DNA from: Candidatus Edwardsbacteria bacterium
Lineage (GTDB): Bacteria > Edwardsbacteria > AC1 > EtOH8
DNA: 64,000 nucleotides
Direction of reading: 5' to 3'
Assembly: GCA_031082425.1 (NCBI GenBank)
Contig: JAVHLB010000003.1
Span: forward strand, 258,490-322,489
Under the pieces are notes generated by a model, which made no database searches, was not told the DNA's origin, and saw nothing but the letters and a program-made list of their open reading frames with translations. Numbering within the stretch: position 1 is the first letter of the stretch; each line of letters starts with the position of its first letter. This document shows positions 9,812 through 18,247 of the stretch, piece by piece. The translations under genes and the position numbers were made by a program.

Positions 9812-10144
9812 GTGGAAAGTGGTTCTTTCGCTGAAAAGAATGCAGACCGAAAGATAGTGAGTTTCCGTGACTTGGATGCTTGGCAACGATGTTTTGATGT
9901 GAAGATGTTTTTCTTTGAAATTACAAGGAAGCTACCAAGGGATGAAAAATTCATCATCACTGAAGATATAAGAAGAGCGGCTATTTCCATAACGGCCAAT
10001 ATTGCAGAAGGCTATGGTCGGTTTCACTTTCAAGAGAACATCCAATATTGCCGACAATCAAAGGGCTCATTATATGAACTTTGGGACCATCTGATCTCTT
10101 GCTTGCACTTTAATTATATTACTGAGGAAGAATATAATAGCTAG
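9812..10144 (+). CDS. Four-helix-bundle (S23/IVP-type) protein, interrupted by an in-frame TAG
   Basis: The 110-residue product matches the small four-helix-bundle family first found in 23S rRNA intervening sequences: FRDLDAWQRCFDV, then IRRAAISITANIAEGYGR, QSKGSLYELWDHLI and YITEEEYNS. It is a GTG start with GGAGGA about 8 bases upstream. The TAG at 10142-10144 falls where the family continues into its last helix. The same frame then encodes GVKLIENALKVVNGYINFL before TAA at 10232-10234, which fits that missing helix. The gene is therefore probably broken by a nonsense mutation, or it makes a three-helix product. No rRNA is nearby. It sits between hypF and hypC with no evident link to hydrogenase maturation. 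The family's function is not well established. Confidence 0.8.
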   Translation: MESGSFAEKNADRKIVSFRDLDAWQRCFDVKMFFFEITRKLPRDEKFIITEDIRRAAISITANIAEGYGRFHFQENIQYCRQSKGSLYELWDHLISCLHFNYITEEEYNS

Positions 10145-10220
10145 GGAGTGAAATTGATAGAAAATGCTCTTAAAGTTGTTAATGGGTATATAAATTTTCT
10201 CAATAAACAGAAGGCCAAAA

Positions 10221-10236
10221 CGATTAACGATTAACA
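10221..10236 (+). repeat. Two direct copies of CGATTAA
   Basis: CGATTAACGATTAAC lies between the interrupted four-helix-bundle gene and hypC, at the end of the in-frame extension. Only two copies are present, so its significance is uncertain. Confidence 0.35.
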
Positions 10237-10253
10237 AATTGCGATTTTAAAAT

Positions 10254-10475
10254 ATGTGTTTAGCCATACCAGCCAAGATCGAAACCATCGAAGGCACCAA
10301 GGCCGAGGTGGACATCCGGGGCCTTAAAAGAAAGATCGGCCTGCAACTGATGCCCGACGCCAAGGTGGGCGAGTTCGTGCTGGTCCACGCCGGGTTCGCC
10401 ATCCAGCGGATCGATCCGGAGGAGGCCGAGGAAACCTACCAGCTGCTGGAAGACACCGGCATCACCATATCCTGA
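10254..10475 (+). CDS. hypC: Hydrogenase maturation chaperone HypC
   Basis: The small protein (73 residues, typical length) begins MCLAIPAK, so Cys2, the residue that binds the iron centre and the hydrogenase large subunit, is in place after Met removal. In the pathway HypC works with HypD to assemble Fe(CN)2CO and delivers it to the large-subunit precursor. The C-terminus is acidic (DPEEAEETYQLLEDTG), as usual. It precedes hypD by 12 bases, giving the common hypC-hypD-hypE order. No hypA or hypB is found here, so nickel insertion genes must lie elsewhere. Confidence 0.95.
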   Translation: MCLAIPAKIETIEGTKAEVDIRGLKRKIGLQLMPDAKVGEFVLVHAGFAIQRIDPEEAEETYQLLEDTGITIS

Positions 10476-10487
10476 CGGACGCCGGCA

Positions 10488-11591
10488 ATGATCGATCTCG
10501 ATAAATTCCGCGATCCGGCGGTGGCCGCCAAGCTGGTCAAGAGGATCGAAGCCCTTTGCGACGGCCCGGCGGCCTTCATGGAGGTCTGCGGCACCCATAC
10601 CATGGCCATCTCCCAGTTCGGCATCAGGGGACTGATCCCCAAATCCATAAAGTTGCTTTCCGGGCCGGGCTGTCCGGTATGCGTCACCGCCTTGTCCGAC
10701 ATCGACAGGATGATCGCCATCTCCGGACAGAAGGACGTGATCTTCACCACCTTCGGCGACATGATCCGGGTTCCCGGTTCACATTCCAGTTTAAGGGAAG
10801 CCAAGTCCCAAGGGGCCGACATCAGAATTTTGTATTCCCCGCTGGATGCCATTCAGATCGCGACCGAGAACCCCCAGAGACAGGTGGTCTTTGCCGGGGT
10901 GGGCTTCGAGACCACTTCGCCCACCATCATCGCCACGATGCTGGAGGCCAAGGAGAAAGGGATCGGAAATTTCTCGGTCTACCCGGCTTTTAAGACCGTG
11001 CCCCATGCCCTGAAGGCCATACTGGAATCAGGCCGGACCAGGATAGACGGCTTTCTCTGTCCGGGCCATGTCTCGGCCATCATCGGCAGCAAACCTTACC
11101 AGTTCATACCGGCCAAATATCAGATCCCCTGCGTCATCGCCGGGTTCGAGCCGCTTGACATACTGGAGTCAATTGTGATGCTGCTGGAGCAGATCCGGGC
11201 GCACAAAAAAGATGGCTCGACTTTCTCAGTGCAGACGGAATACCGGCGGGGAGTGCCCGATGCCGGGAATCCCCATGCCCTGTCGATAATAGATAAAGTG
11301 ATGATGCCCTGCACCGCCGAATGGCGGGCCATTGGAAATATACCGGAGACCGGGCTTTGCTTCAGGGAAGAATACAGTTCCTTCGATGCCTCAAAACGAT
11401 TTCAGGTCGAAGTTCCTCCGGCCATAGAGCCCCAGGGGTGCATCTGCGGGCAGGTGATGATGGGCCTTCATCAGCCGGACGAATGTCCTATGTTCGGGAA
11501 GAAATGCACGCCGGAAAGCCCGGTGGGGCCCTGCATGGTGTCCTCCGAGGGGGCCTGCGCCGCCTGGTACAAGTACGGAACAAGGAATTAA
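10488..11591 (+). CDS. hypD: Hydrogenase maturation iron-sulfur protein HypD
   Basis: HypD is the [4Fe-4S] scaffold on which, with HypC, the Fe(CN)2CO group is built. The 367 residues match the family. Diagnostic motifs are FMEVCGTHTMAISQFGIR near the N-terminus, LLSGPGCPVCVT, and the C-terminal cysteine region GCICGQVMMGLHQPDECPMF, followed by GKKCTPESPVGPC and MVSSEGACAAWYKYG. ATG 10488 lies 12 bases after hypC. hypE follows, its likely start 20 bases past the hypD stop across a short AT-rich repeat tract. Confidence 0.97.
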   Translation: MIDLDKFRDPAVAAKLVKRIEALCDGPAAFMEVCGTHTMAISQFGIRGLIPKSIKLLSGPGCPVCVTALSDIDRMIAISGQKDVIFTTFGDMIRVPGSHSSLREAKSQGADIRILYSPLDAIQIATENPQRQVVFAGVGFETTSPTIIATMLEAKEKGIGNFSVYPAFKTVPHALKAILESGRTRIDGFLCPGHVSAIIGSKPYQFIPAKYQIPCVIAGFEPLDILESIVMLLEQIRAHKKDGSTFSVQTEYRRGVPDAGNPHALSIIDKVMMPCTAEWRAIGNIPETGLCFREEYSSFDASKRFQVEVPPAIEPQGCICGQVMMGLHQPDECPMFGKKCTPESPVGPCMVSSEGACAAWYKYGTRN

Positions 11592-11612
11592 AAAATCAAA
11601 AATCAAATATTT
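11592..11612 (+). repeat. AT-rich degenerate repeat at the hypD-hypE junction
   Basis: AAAAATCAAAAATCAAATAT forms irregular 7-base units between the hypD stop and the probable TTG start of hypE. It leaves hypE without a clear Shine-Dalgarno sequence. Confidence 0.4.
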
Positions 11613-12625
11613 TGAGTGTATCTAATAGAATACTGCTGGCCCACGGCTCAGGCGGGCGGCTTTCACACGAGTTGATAGAGAAGGTCTTCAAGTCCCGGTT
11701 CTCCAATCCTATGCTCAACCAGGGTGACGACGCCGCCGAATTCCAAATCCCAAATCCTAAACCGAGGATGGCATTCACAACGGACAGCTATGTGGTCAAA
11801 CCGCTGTTCTTTCCGGGCGGGGACATCGGGCGGCTGGCGGTGTGCGGCACGGTGAACGATCTGGCCATGAAGGGCGCCAGGCCATTGTATCTTTCGGCCG
11901 GGTTCATCATCGAAGAGGGCCTTTCCCTGGAAACCCTGGAGAAGGTGGTCGATTCCATGGCTTTTGCCGCCAGGGAAGCCGGCGTGGCGATAGTCACCGG
12001 CGACACCAAGGTGGTGGACAAGGGGGCCTGCGACGTATTGTTCATCAACACGGCCGGGGTGGGGGAGATACCGGAGGGCGTCAATGTCTCCGGTTCCCTG
12101 GCTGCGCCGGGCGATGTTGTCATCATCAGCGGAAGTATCGGTGACCACGGTGCGGCGGTGATCAACGCCCGGAACAACTTCGGCCTGAGCGGCGATCTTT
12201 TTAGCGATGTGGCTCCCCTTAATGGGCTGGTCTCGGCGATGCTGAAGGCGGGGATCATCCACGTTCTGCGCGACCCCACCCGGGGCGGCCTAGCCACCAC
12301 GCTCAATGAGATCTCCCGGCAATCAAAGGTTGCCATTGCCATAGAGGAAGAAAAGATCCCGGTCAAGCCGGAGGTCAAAGGCGCCTGCGAGATGCTGGGG
12401 CTGGACCCGCTGTACGTGGCCAACGAGGGCAAGCTGATCGCCATCGTGCCCAGCGGGGAGGCCGAAGGCATCCTGAAGGCCATGCGCCAGGACCCGCTGG
12501 GCAGAGAGGCGGCCATCATCGGCCAGGTCGAGACCGGCAAACCCCAGGTGCTGCTGAAGACCTTTCTGGGCAGCCGGCGCCCGCTGATGATGCTGGAGGG
12601 CGAGGCCCTGCCGCGGATCTGCTGA
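11612..12625 (+). CDS. hypE: Hydrogenase maturation carbamoyl dehydratase HypE
   Basis: HypE dehydrates the carbamoyl group placed on its C-terminal cysteine by HypF to a thiocyanate, the source of CN. The AIRS-family fold is evident in LAHGSGGRLSHELI, GDDAAE, FTTDSYVVKPLFFPGGDIGR and DPTRGGLATTLNEI. The protein ends in PRIC, placing the catalytic Cys at the very C-terminus (residue 337). TTG 11612 was chosen because it starts just before the conserved N-terminus. An ATG at 11321 would overlap hypD by 271 bases with unrelated sequence. Residues encoded at 11739-11764 (FQIPNPKPR) look like an insertion from AT-rich repeat DNA. Start confidence is moderate; function is secure. Confidence 0.93.
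   Translation: MSVSNRILLAHGSGGRLSHELIEKVFKSRFSNPMLNQGDDAAEFQIPNPKPRMAFTTDSYVVKPLFFPGGDIGRLAVCGTVNDLAMKGARPLYLSAGFIIEEGLSLETLEKVVDSMAFAAREAGVAIVTGDTKVVDKGACDVLFINTAGVGEIPEGVNVSGSLAAPGDVVIISGSIGDHGAAVINARNNFGLSGDLFSDVAPLNGLVSAMLKAGIIHVLRDPTRGGLATTLNEISRQSKVAIAIEEEKIPVKPEVKGACEMLGLDPLYVANEGKLIAIVPSGEAEGILKAMRQDPLGREAAIIGQVETGKPQVLLKTFLGSRRPLMMLEGEALPRIC
11739..11764 (+). repeat. AT-rich degenerate repeat inside hypE
   Basis: AATTCCAAATCCCAAATCCT codes in frame for FQIPNP, between the conserved GDDAA and AFTTDSY motifs. It is a low-complexity tract like the others near the hyp genes. Confidence 0.4.
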
Positions 12626-12631
12626 AAGTTT

Positions 12632-12753
12632 ATCATCCTGAGCCAGGCATCTTGCTTGGCAAACCGAACGGATGACGGTCGATAAAAATAGATATTTAAA
12701 ATTGGTTGTCATCCTTCAGCCAGCAGGGCACGATAACTTCCCAGGATGACAAC
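12632..12753 (+). repeat. Palindromic intergenic repeat after hypE
   Basis: The segment starts with ATCATCCTGAGCC, has GATGAC 40 bases later, then a perfect 11-base inverted repeat GTTGTCATCCT (12705-12715) and AGGATGACAAC (12743-12753). ATCCTGAGCC-type repeats are common in intergenic DNA of many bacteria. The hairpins could affect transcript stability. Confidence 0.55.
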
Positions 12754-12786
12754 AACAAAAAGACATCAGGTTCAAGGAGTTTTGTC

Positions 12787-13257
12787 ATGAAGATCGAAGA
12801 TATTTTAAACAAACAACGCACCTGCGTTTTCCTGTCCGGCCAGAACAAAAAGGACATCATCGCCGAACTTGTCGGCCTGATGGTTAAGGACGGGCTGATA
12901 AGCGACGGCCGGGAACTGCTGGACTCGGCCATGGAGCGGGAGGGACTGATGTCCACCGGCATCGGCAAGGGGGTGGCCATTCCCCACGGACGGACCAAGG
13001 GGCTCAAGAAGATGGCCGGGGCCTTCGGCCTCTGCCGGAACAAGATAGATTTCGGCTCGCTGGACGGCCAGCCGGTGCAGATATTCTTCTTCATCGCCAC
13101 CCCCCAGAGCATCATCGCCGACCACGTCAAGGCCCTGGCCCTGGTGTCGCGCCTGCTGAACCGGGAGGAGATCCGGGCCAGGCTGCTGGCGGCAGACGAC
13201 CCCCAGAAGGTGATGGATATCTTCCTGGAAGCCGAAAAGGGCGAGGTCAAAACATGA
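12787..13257 (+). CDS. PTS EIIA-type (PtsN/fructose family) phosphocarrier protein
   Basis: The 156-residue protein has the EIIA fold of the mannitol/fructose/nitrogen family. The phospho-acceptor histidine is His67 in GVAIPHGRTKG, and the conserved IFFFIATPQS and DHVKALALVSRLL follow. ATG 12787 was chosen because AAGGAG lies 7 bases upstream; the longer frame to 12706 runs through the palindromic repeat. It overlaps hisS by 4 bases (ATGA), so translation is coupled. No EIIB, EIIC, HPr or EI is nearby, which suggests a regulatory role like PtsN rather than sugar transport. The choice between PtsN and FruA-IIA cannot be made here. Confidence 0.88.
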   Translation: MKIEDILNKQRTCVFLSGQNKKDIIAELVGLMVKDGLISDGRELLDSAMEREGLMSTGIGKGVAIPHGRTKGLKKMAGAFGLCRNKIDFGSLDGQPVQIFFFIATPQSIIADHVKALALVSRLLNREEIRARLLAADDPQKVMDIFLEAEKGEVKT

Positions 13258-14570
13258 AGTTTCAGGCCAGCAAGGGCACCTATGACGTGATGCCGGACCA
13301 GGTCCATGTCTGGCAGCACCTTGAAACGGTGATCAGGGAACAGGCCCGGTTATACGGATTCAGGGAGATCCGGACCCCGGTCTTCGAGGATACCGCGCTG
13401 TTCGTCAAGGGAACCGGCGACACCACCGACATCGTCCAGAAGGAGATGTACACCTTCACCGACAAGGGGCAGCGCTCCATCACCCTGCGCCCCGAGGGGA
13501 CGCCGCCGGTCTTAAGGGCCCTGATCGAGCACAACTCGCTCAAGGAACAGCCGTACATCAAGGTCTTTTATCTGGCTCCCATGTTCCGCTACGAGCGGCC
13601 CCAGGCCGGCCGGATGCGCCAGCACACCCAGTTCGGGGCCGAGTTCATCGGAACGGACAGCCCGGTGGCCGATGTAGAGGCGATCTCGCTGTTGTTCTTC
13701 ACCCTGCAGAAGCTGGGCCTGGGCGGCTTAAGCTTAAGGCTCAACAGCCTGGGCTGCGCCCAGTGCCGGCCGACCTACCGCCAGAAGCTGATGGAGTATT
13801 TCAAGCCCATGCTGCCGGGGCTCTGCGACAACTGCCGGGAACGCTACGACCGGAATCCACTGCGGATCCTGGACTGCAAGATAGATCAGGGGAAATTCAT
13901 GAATGCACCGGAGATGAAGGACTTTTTATGCGGCGACTGCCGGGTGCATTTTCAGACGGTGCAGGACCGGCTAAAGGACCTGGAGATCCCGTTCACCCTG
14001 GACAAGAACCTGGTGCGGGGGCTGGATTATTATACCAGGACGGCATTCGAGGTGGTCTCACAGCACCTGGGGGCCCAGGATGCCCTGGGCGGCGGCGGGC
14101 GCTACGACGGCCTGATGGAGGAGCTGGGGGGAGATCCGGCCCCGGGGGTGGGCTTCGGGTCAGGTTTGGAACGTTATGTTCTGGCGCTCAAAAATCAGGG
14201 TGTCAACCTGCCGCCGGAGAAAAGGCCCGATGTCTACATCGCCACTTTGGGCGATGAGGCGGTGAAGAAGGGCAGCCTGCTTTGCGCCCAGCTGCGGCAA
14301 AAGGGTTTGGCCTGCGAGCAGGAGCTCTTGGGCCGCAGTTTAAAGGCCCAGCTGCGCGAGGCCGGCCGGCTCAATGCCCGCTACGTGGCTCTGATCGGCG
14401 AGGACGAGATAAGTAAGGGCGTAGTGACGCTGAAGGACATGGACAAGCACCAGCAGGCCGAGGTGGCCTTTGATGAGTTGGTGATCAATGTGCCGAAGTA
14501 CTGCCAGTGCGACTTACAAGGAGACCATTACCCACGAAACACACGAAATAGTCTAAATAATATTTTGTGA
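13254..14570 (+). CDS. hisS: Histidyl-tRNA synthetase
   Basis: HisRS is a class II synthetase that charges tRNA-His. Recognisable parts are the N-terminal KGTYDVMPDQ, motif 2 APMFRYERPQAGRMRQHTQF, the histidine A/B loops LVRGLDYYTRTAFEVVS and GGGGRYDGLMEELGG, and motif 3 GVGFGSGLERY, followed by the anticodon-binding domain. The last ~20 residues (from CDLQGDHYPRNTRN) are not family-like and are encoded by the left arm of a palindromic repeat (14531-14591), so repeat insertion seems to have lengthened the C-terminus. It is coupled to the upstream EIIA gene by an ATGA overlap. Confidence 0.96.
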   Translation: MKFQASKGTYDVMPDQVHVWQHLETVIREQARLYGFREIRTPVFEDTALFVKGTGDTTDIVQKEMYTFTDKGQRSITLRPEGTPPVLRALIEHNSLKEQPYIKVFYLAPMFRYERPQAGRMRQHTQFGAEFIGTDSPVADVEAISLLFFTLQKLGLGGLSLRLNSLGCAQCRPTYRQKLMEYFKPMLPGLCDNCRERYDRNPLRILDCKIDQGKFMNAPEMKDFLCGDCRVHFQTVQDRLKDLEIPFTLDKNLVRGLDYYTRTAFEVVSQHLGAQDALGGGGRYDGLMEELGGDPAPGVGFGSGLERYVLALKNQGVNLPPEKRPDVYIATLGDEAVKKGSLLCAQLRQKGLACEQELLGRSLKAQLREAGRLNARYVALIGEDEISKGVVTLKDMDKHQQAEVAFDELVINVPKYCQCDLQGDHYPRNTRNSLNNIL

Positions 14571-14591
14571 ACTTTAGTGTCCTTTAGTGGG
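14531..14591 (+). repeat. Imperfect palindromic repeat (CCACGAAA family), copy 1
   Basis: The left arm begins CCCACGAAACACACGAAAT and the right arm is the near-complement ending CTTTAGTGTCCTTTAGTGGG. The element forms the end of hisS and the leader of the next gene. The same design recurs at 20396-20476 and 39088-39139. Confidence 0.65.
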
Positions 14592-14600
14592 AGAGAAAGC

Positions 14601-14939
14601 ATGTCTGACAAGATCAAAGAATTCAACGCCTACCGCACCAAGATGAACGACCGGATACTGGCGGCCGAGCACACCGGCATCAAGCGGTTCTTCAACCTGG
14701 ACACCGCCGCCTACCAGGACGGGGCGCTGACGGGCAAGACCAAGGAGATGCTGGGCCTGTGCGCCTCGGTGGTGCTGCGCTGCAACGACTGCATCAGCTA
14801 TCATGTCATCCAGTGCAAGAAGCTGGGGGTAAGCCAGGCGGAGTTTGATGAGATCATGAACATCTCGCTGGTGGTGGGCGGGTCCATCACCATACCGCAT
14901 ATCCGCAAAGCGTATGAGATGTGGGACGAGGGGGAATAA
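14601..14939 (+). CDS. AhpD-like / carboxymuconolactone decarboxylase family protein
   Basis: The 112-residue all-helical protein matches the CMD/AhpD-like family. The core is TKEMLGLCASVVLRCNDCIS YHV with the CxxC pair (Cys-Asn-Asp-Cys) and a nearby His, the redox site used in AhpD-type peroxidase or thiol-disulfide reactions. ATG 14601 was preferred over GTG 14577 because GGGAGAG lies just upstream. The substrate is unknown. A peroxidase or thiol-redox helper suits an anaerobe, but that is inference. Confidence 0.88.
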   Translation: MSDKIKEFNAYRTKMNDRILAAEHTGIKRFFNLDTAAYQDGALTGKTKEMLGLCASVVLRCNDCISYHVIQCKKLGVSQAEFDEIMNISLVVGGSITIPHIRKAYEMWDEGE

Positions 14940-14967
14940 CGACTAGGTTCCCTACGAAAGCTTGTCC

Positions 14968-14986
14968 TGAGCCATTCGACGGCTCA
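14968..14986 (+). repeat. Small hairpin of the CCTGAGCC/TTCGAC repeat type
   Basis: TGAGCC and GGCTCA pair around ATTCGAC. It is followed by GTCGAAAGAACACGAAAGA, which resembles a half arm of the CCACGAAA family. It lies between the AhpD-like gene and the AT-rich orphan. Confidence 0.5.
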
Positions 14987-15023
14987 TGGTAAACTCTGTC
15001 GAAAGAACACGAAAGAACGCGAA

Positions 15024-16394
15024 ATGAATATTATTAATAAATTTAAAAGTATTGCGTTGTTTTGTTTGTCATTCGCGTTAGTTTTGATTGTTACTAAAGT
15101 ATTATGGCAACCTTTTTTATTGAGATATTCGATATATTTAAACCCTGTAATATCCTGGCGTTTATATGACTGCAAAGTAAAATCTATAGAATATGATATG
15201 GAAGGATTTGGGGGCAGGAATGATATAATCGGGTTATTAATGGGTAATGTAAAGGAAATGATTTTCAATTGTGAAAATAAAGCATCTTCAAAAATCGGCA
15301 TAACCTACAATTTTACATTTGCAATAGATGGATATGGGAAGCGGAAAGAAAGTTGCTCACAGGGCCACACTTCTTTAAATACAAGAATATATAAATTAAT
15401 CGAAAAAGCAGAATCTTGCGATGCCGTTGCCGAAATAGTAAAGAAAAACAATATTAAAACAGCCCAATTAGGTTTATTAACATTGAATCAAGAGAGACAT
15501 CTGAATGCTGTTAAATATGAGGATAATATAATATGGGATATTGATAAGAAACAATTATTCATATCAAATTTGCCATGGAAAGATTATAAATATTTACCCG
15601 GACATTCAAATAGTTTAACGGCACCAAAAGACACATCGGTTGTTTTGTCGTCTTACGATACGATCCTTAGAGCTGACTGTTATCCTTGCCATAATATTTA
15701 TAAATATAAATTCAAATTTTCTGACTGCAAAGAGGGTGTGCTTGAGACCAACTGCGATGACAGAGTGGCGATATCTCATAATTGGATGCCAAAAATCGAT
15801 ACCGTCGACATTAGTTTTTTGAAATATAAAGTTTTAAGAAAAATGGAAGCATATGGTTTGCGGGGAAGTTACTTAAAATCAAATTTCAATTTGGTCCAGG
15901 CAAAAGCTTTAAAACGGTTAAGTTATAAATATGCAAATGACCATTATAATGATAATTCTTCATTATGGGGAAGATGTGTATTTAAATGGGGAACAGGGAT
16001 AAGATGTATTGATGATTTTAAAGGCAATGGTTTGCTGATATGCGTATATTTTACATATTATACTAAACAGGATAGTTTTGAAATGATTCGTGTCGGTACT
16101 TCAGTTAATAACATGTATAGTCAAATAAAATTTAAGGAAATTGCAAAGTTAAAAAGCATTTATCAGAGTAATTATTCTCTAAGTAAAAACTTGATTAATA
16201 AAAAAGAAGCATATATAAAAATACTGCCAGATGGCAATTTGGCAATTAAATGGGATGTTGGAGAGCTTAATCTTGGTACAGGTAAAATAGATATGGATCG
16301 CCGTTGGGCTATGTCTTGTATTATGCCTGATGACGTATTTAGATATAGACATCTTGATTATAAATTCCCATTAAATAAAATAAAAGCATTATGA
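15024..16394 (+). CDS. AT-rich orphan protein with N-terminal membrane segment
   Basis: The 456-residue product is not recognised. A hydrophobic segment at about residues 9-27 suggests a signal anchor, with the rest outside the cytoplasm. The sequence is rich in Lys, Asn, Ile and Tyr. Base and codon use are strikingly AT-rich compared with both neighbours, which points to acquisition from elsewhere. A single CYPCH (residues 219-223) fits the CxxCH pattern of c-type haem sites, but other cysteines (C241, C245 region) make a disulfide equally possible. The stop TGA overlaps the aspS ATG in ATGA, so translation of aspS may be coupled to this gene. Function unknown. Confidence 0.75.
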   Translation: MNIINKFKSIALFCLSFALVLIVTKVLWQPFLLRYSIYLNPVISWRLYDCKVKSIEYDMEGFGGRNDIIGLLMGNVKEMIFNCENKASSKIGITYNFTFAIDGYGKRKESCSQGHTSLNTRIYKLIEKAESCDAVAEIVKKNNIKTAQLGLLTLNQERHLNAVKYEDNIIWDIDKKQLFISNLPWKDYKYLPGHSNSLTAPKDTSVVLSSYDTILRADCYPCHNIYKYKFKFSDCKEGVLETNCDDRVAISHNWMPKIDTVDISFLKYKVLRKMEAYGLRGSYLKSNFNLVQAKALKRLSYKYANDHYNDNSSLWGRCVFKWGTGIRCIDDFKGNGLLICVYFTYYTKQDSFEMIRVGTSVNNMYSQIKFKEIAKLKSIYQSNYSLSKNLINKKEAYIKILPDGNLAIKWDVGELNLGTGKIDMDRRWAMSCIMPDDVFRYRHLDYKFPLNKIKAL

Positions 16395-18172
16395 AACTCG
16401 AAACTTTAGGCAACTGGGAACGCAGCCACACCTGCGGGGAGCTTCGTTCCGAACATATCGGCCAGCAAACCACCCTCTGCGGATGGGTGCACCGCAGTCG
16501 CAATCATGGCGGGCTGATATTCATCAACCTGCGGGACCGCTACGGCATCACCCAGGTGGTTTTCGACCCGGCCCAGAACGCCGAGCTGACCGAGGCCGCC
16601 AAGGACCTCAAGTCCGAATACGTGATCGCGGTCAGGGGCGCGGTGCGCAACCGGCCCCAGGGGCAGACCAACCCCGGCATGGCCACCGGGGTGATAGAGG
16701 TGCTGGCCGCTGAGGTCAAACTGCTCAACAGCTCGGCTGTCCCGCCCTTCGTGATCGAGGACCAGACCACCGCCTCGGAGGACCTGCGCCTGAAATTCCG
16801 CTATCTGGACCTGCGCCGCCCGGCCCTGGCCCAGAACATCATCCTGCGTCACAATTTCATCCTGGCGGTGCGCAATTATCTCAGCGCCCAGAACTTTCTG
16901 GAGATCGAGACCCCGCTGCTGACCCGCAGCACCCCGGAAGGGGCCCGCGACTACCTGGTGCCCTGCCGGGTCCAGCCGGGCAAGTTCTACGCCCTGCCGC
17001 AGTCACCCCAGATATACAAGCAGATACTGATGGTGGCCGGCTTCGACAAGTATTTCCAGATCGCCCGGTGCTTAAGGGACGAGGACTTAAGGGCCGACCG
17101 CCAGCCGGAGCACACCCAGATAGACATCGAGATGAGCTTCGCCACCCAGGACAAGGTTTTCACCCTGGCCGAGGGGATGTTCCAGCAGGTATTCAAGGAA
17201 GTGGCCGGGATAGATTTGCTGACCCCGTTCCCGCGCCTGCCCTACGCCGAGGCCATGAACCGCTTCGGCTCGGACAAGCCGGACATGCGTTTCGGCCTGG
17301 AGTTGTGCAACATCGCCGCGGTGGCCGCCAAGTCGGAATTCACCGTCTTCAAACAGGCCCTGGAGAACCAAGGGCAGGTGAAGGGCATCTGCGTGCCGGG
17401 AGGCGGCAAATGGTCCCGCAAGGACATCGACGGGCTGACCGAGTTGGCCAAAATATACGGGGCCAAGGGGCTGGCCTGGGCCAAGGTCTCCGGAGAATCT
17501 TTGGAGGGCTCCATCGCCAAGTTCTTTGCCGGGGAGCTGGGCAGGGAACTGATGCGGGCCATGTCCGCCAGGGACGGCGATATCATGCTGTTCGTGGCCG
17601 ACCAGCCATCCGTGGTGGCGGCCGCCCTGGGCGCGCTGCGCGTCGAATGCGCCAAACGGATGGACCTGATCCCCCAGGGCAAGTTCGCCTTCGCCTGGAT
17701 CACCGATTTCCCGCTGTTCCATTACAACCAGGAGGAGAAACGCTGGGAGGCCGAGCATCACATGTTCAGCATGCCCAAGGAGGAGCACCTGGAATATCTG
17801 GACAGCGATCCGGGCAAGGTGCTGGGCCAGTTATACGACCTGGTGGCCAACGGTTCCGAGCTGGCCTCGGGCTCCATCCGTATCCACCGCCGCGACATCC
17901 AGGAAAAGGTGATGAAGGTGTTGGGGCTTCCCCCCGCAGAGGCCGCCAAAAAATTCGGCTTTCTGCTGGAGGCCTTCGAGTACGGGGCCCCGCCCCACGG
18001 CGGCATCGCTCCCGGGGTGGACCGGATCCTGGCCATGATCACCGGGGGGGACAGCATCCGCGACGTGATCGCCTTTCCCAAGACCACCTCGGGCAGCGGC
18101 CTGATGGAGGGCAGCCCCTCGGAGGTGGACCAGAGGCAGTTGAAGGACCTGCATATCAGATTGGATCTGTAA
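16391..18172 (+). CDS. aspS: Aspartyl-tRNA synthetase (bacterial type)
   Basis: The class II synthetase has 593 residues, the typical bacterial length. An N-terminal OB-fold anticodon-binding domain (LCGWVHRSRNHGGLIFINLRD) is followed by the catalytic domain with PQSPQIYKQILMVAGFDKYF and CLRDEDLRADRQPEHTQID, the inserted GAD domain (about 295-420), and motif 3 GAPPHGGIAPGVDRILA near residue 535. Bacterial AspRS may be discriminating or non-discriminating; which one applies cannot be decided here. The ATG lies within the ATGA shared with the upstream AT-rich gene. Confidence 0.97.
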   Translation: MKLETLGNWERSHTCGELRSEHIGQQTTLCGWVHRSRNHGGLIFINLRDRYGITQVVFDPAQNAELTEAAKDLKSEYVIAVRGAVRNRPQGQTNPGMATGVIEVLAAEVKLLNSSAVPPFVIEDQTTASEDLRLKFRYLDLRRPALAQNIILRHNFILAVRNYLSAQNFLEIETPLLTRSTPEGARDYLVPCRVQPGKFYALPQSPQIYKQILMVAGFDKYFQIARCLRDEDLRADRQPEHTQIDIEMSFATQDKVFTLAEGMFQQVFKEVAGIDLLTPFPRLPYAEAMNRFGSDKPDMRFGLELCNIAAVAAKSEFTVFKQALENQGQVKGICVPGGGKWSRKDIDGLTELAKIYGAKGLAWAKVSGESLEGSIAKFFAGELGRELMRAMSARDGDIMLFVADQPSVVAAALGALRVECAKRMDLIPQGKFAFAWITDFPLFHYNQEEKRWEAEHHMFSMPKEEHLEYLDSDPGKVLGQLYDLVANGSELASGSIRIHRRDIQEKVMKVLGLPPAEAAKKFGFLLEAFEYGAPPHGGIAPGVDRILAMITGGDSIRDVIAFPKTTSGSGLMEGSPSEVDQRQLKDLHIRLDL

Positions 18173-18247
18173 CATTTTTAAATGTTATAAAGGCGGGCCT
18201 AAGACACGCCACTACTACAGAATCCCGATTGCCCCTGCTGAAATTTA

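Noticed and set aside
11321..11611. Extended hypE start at ATG 11321
   Set aside because: The extra residues overlap hypD in another frame and are not HypE-like; TTG 11612 precedes the conserved start.
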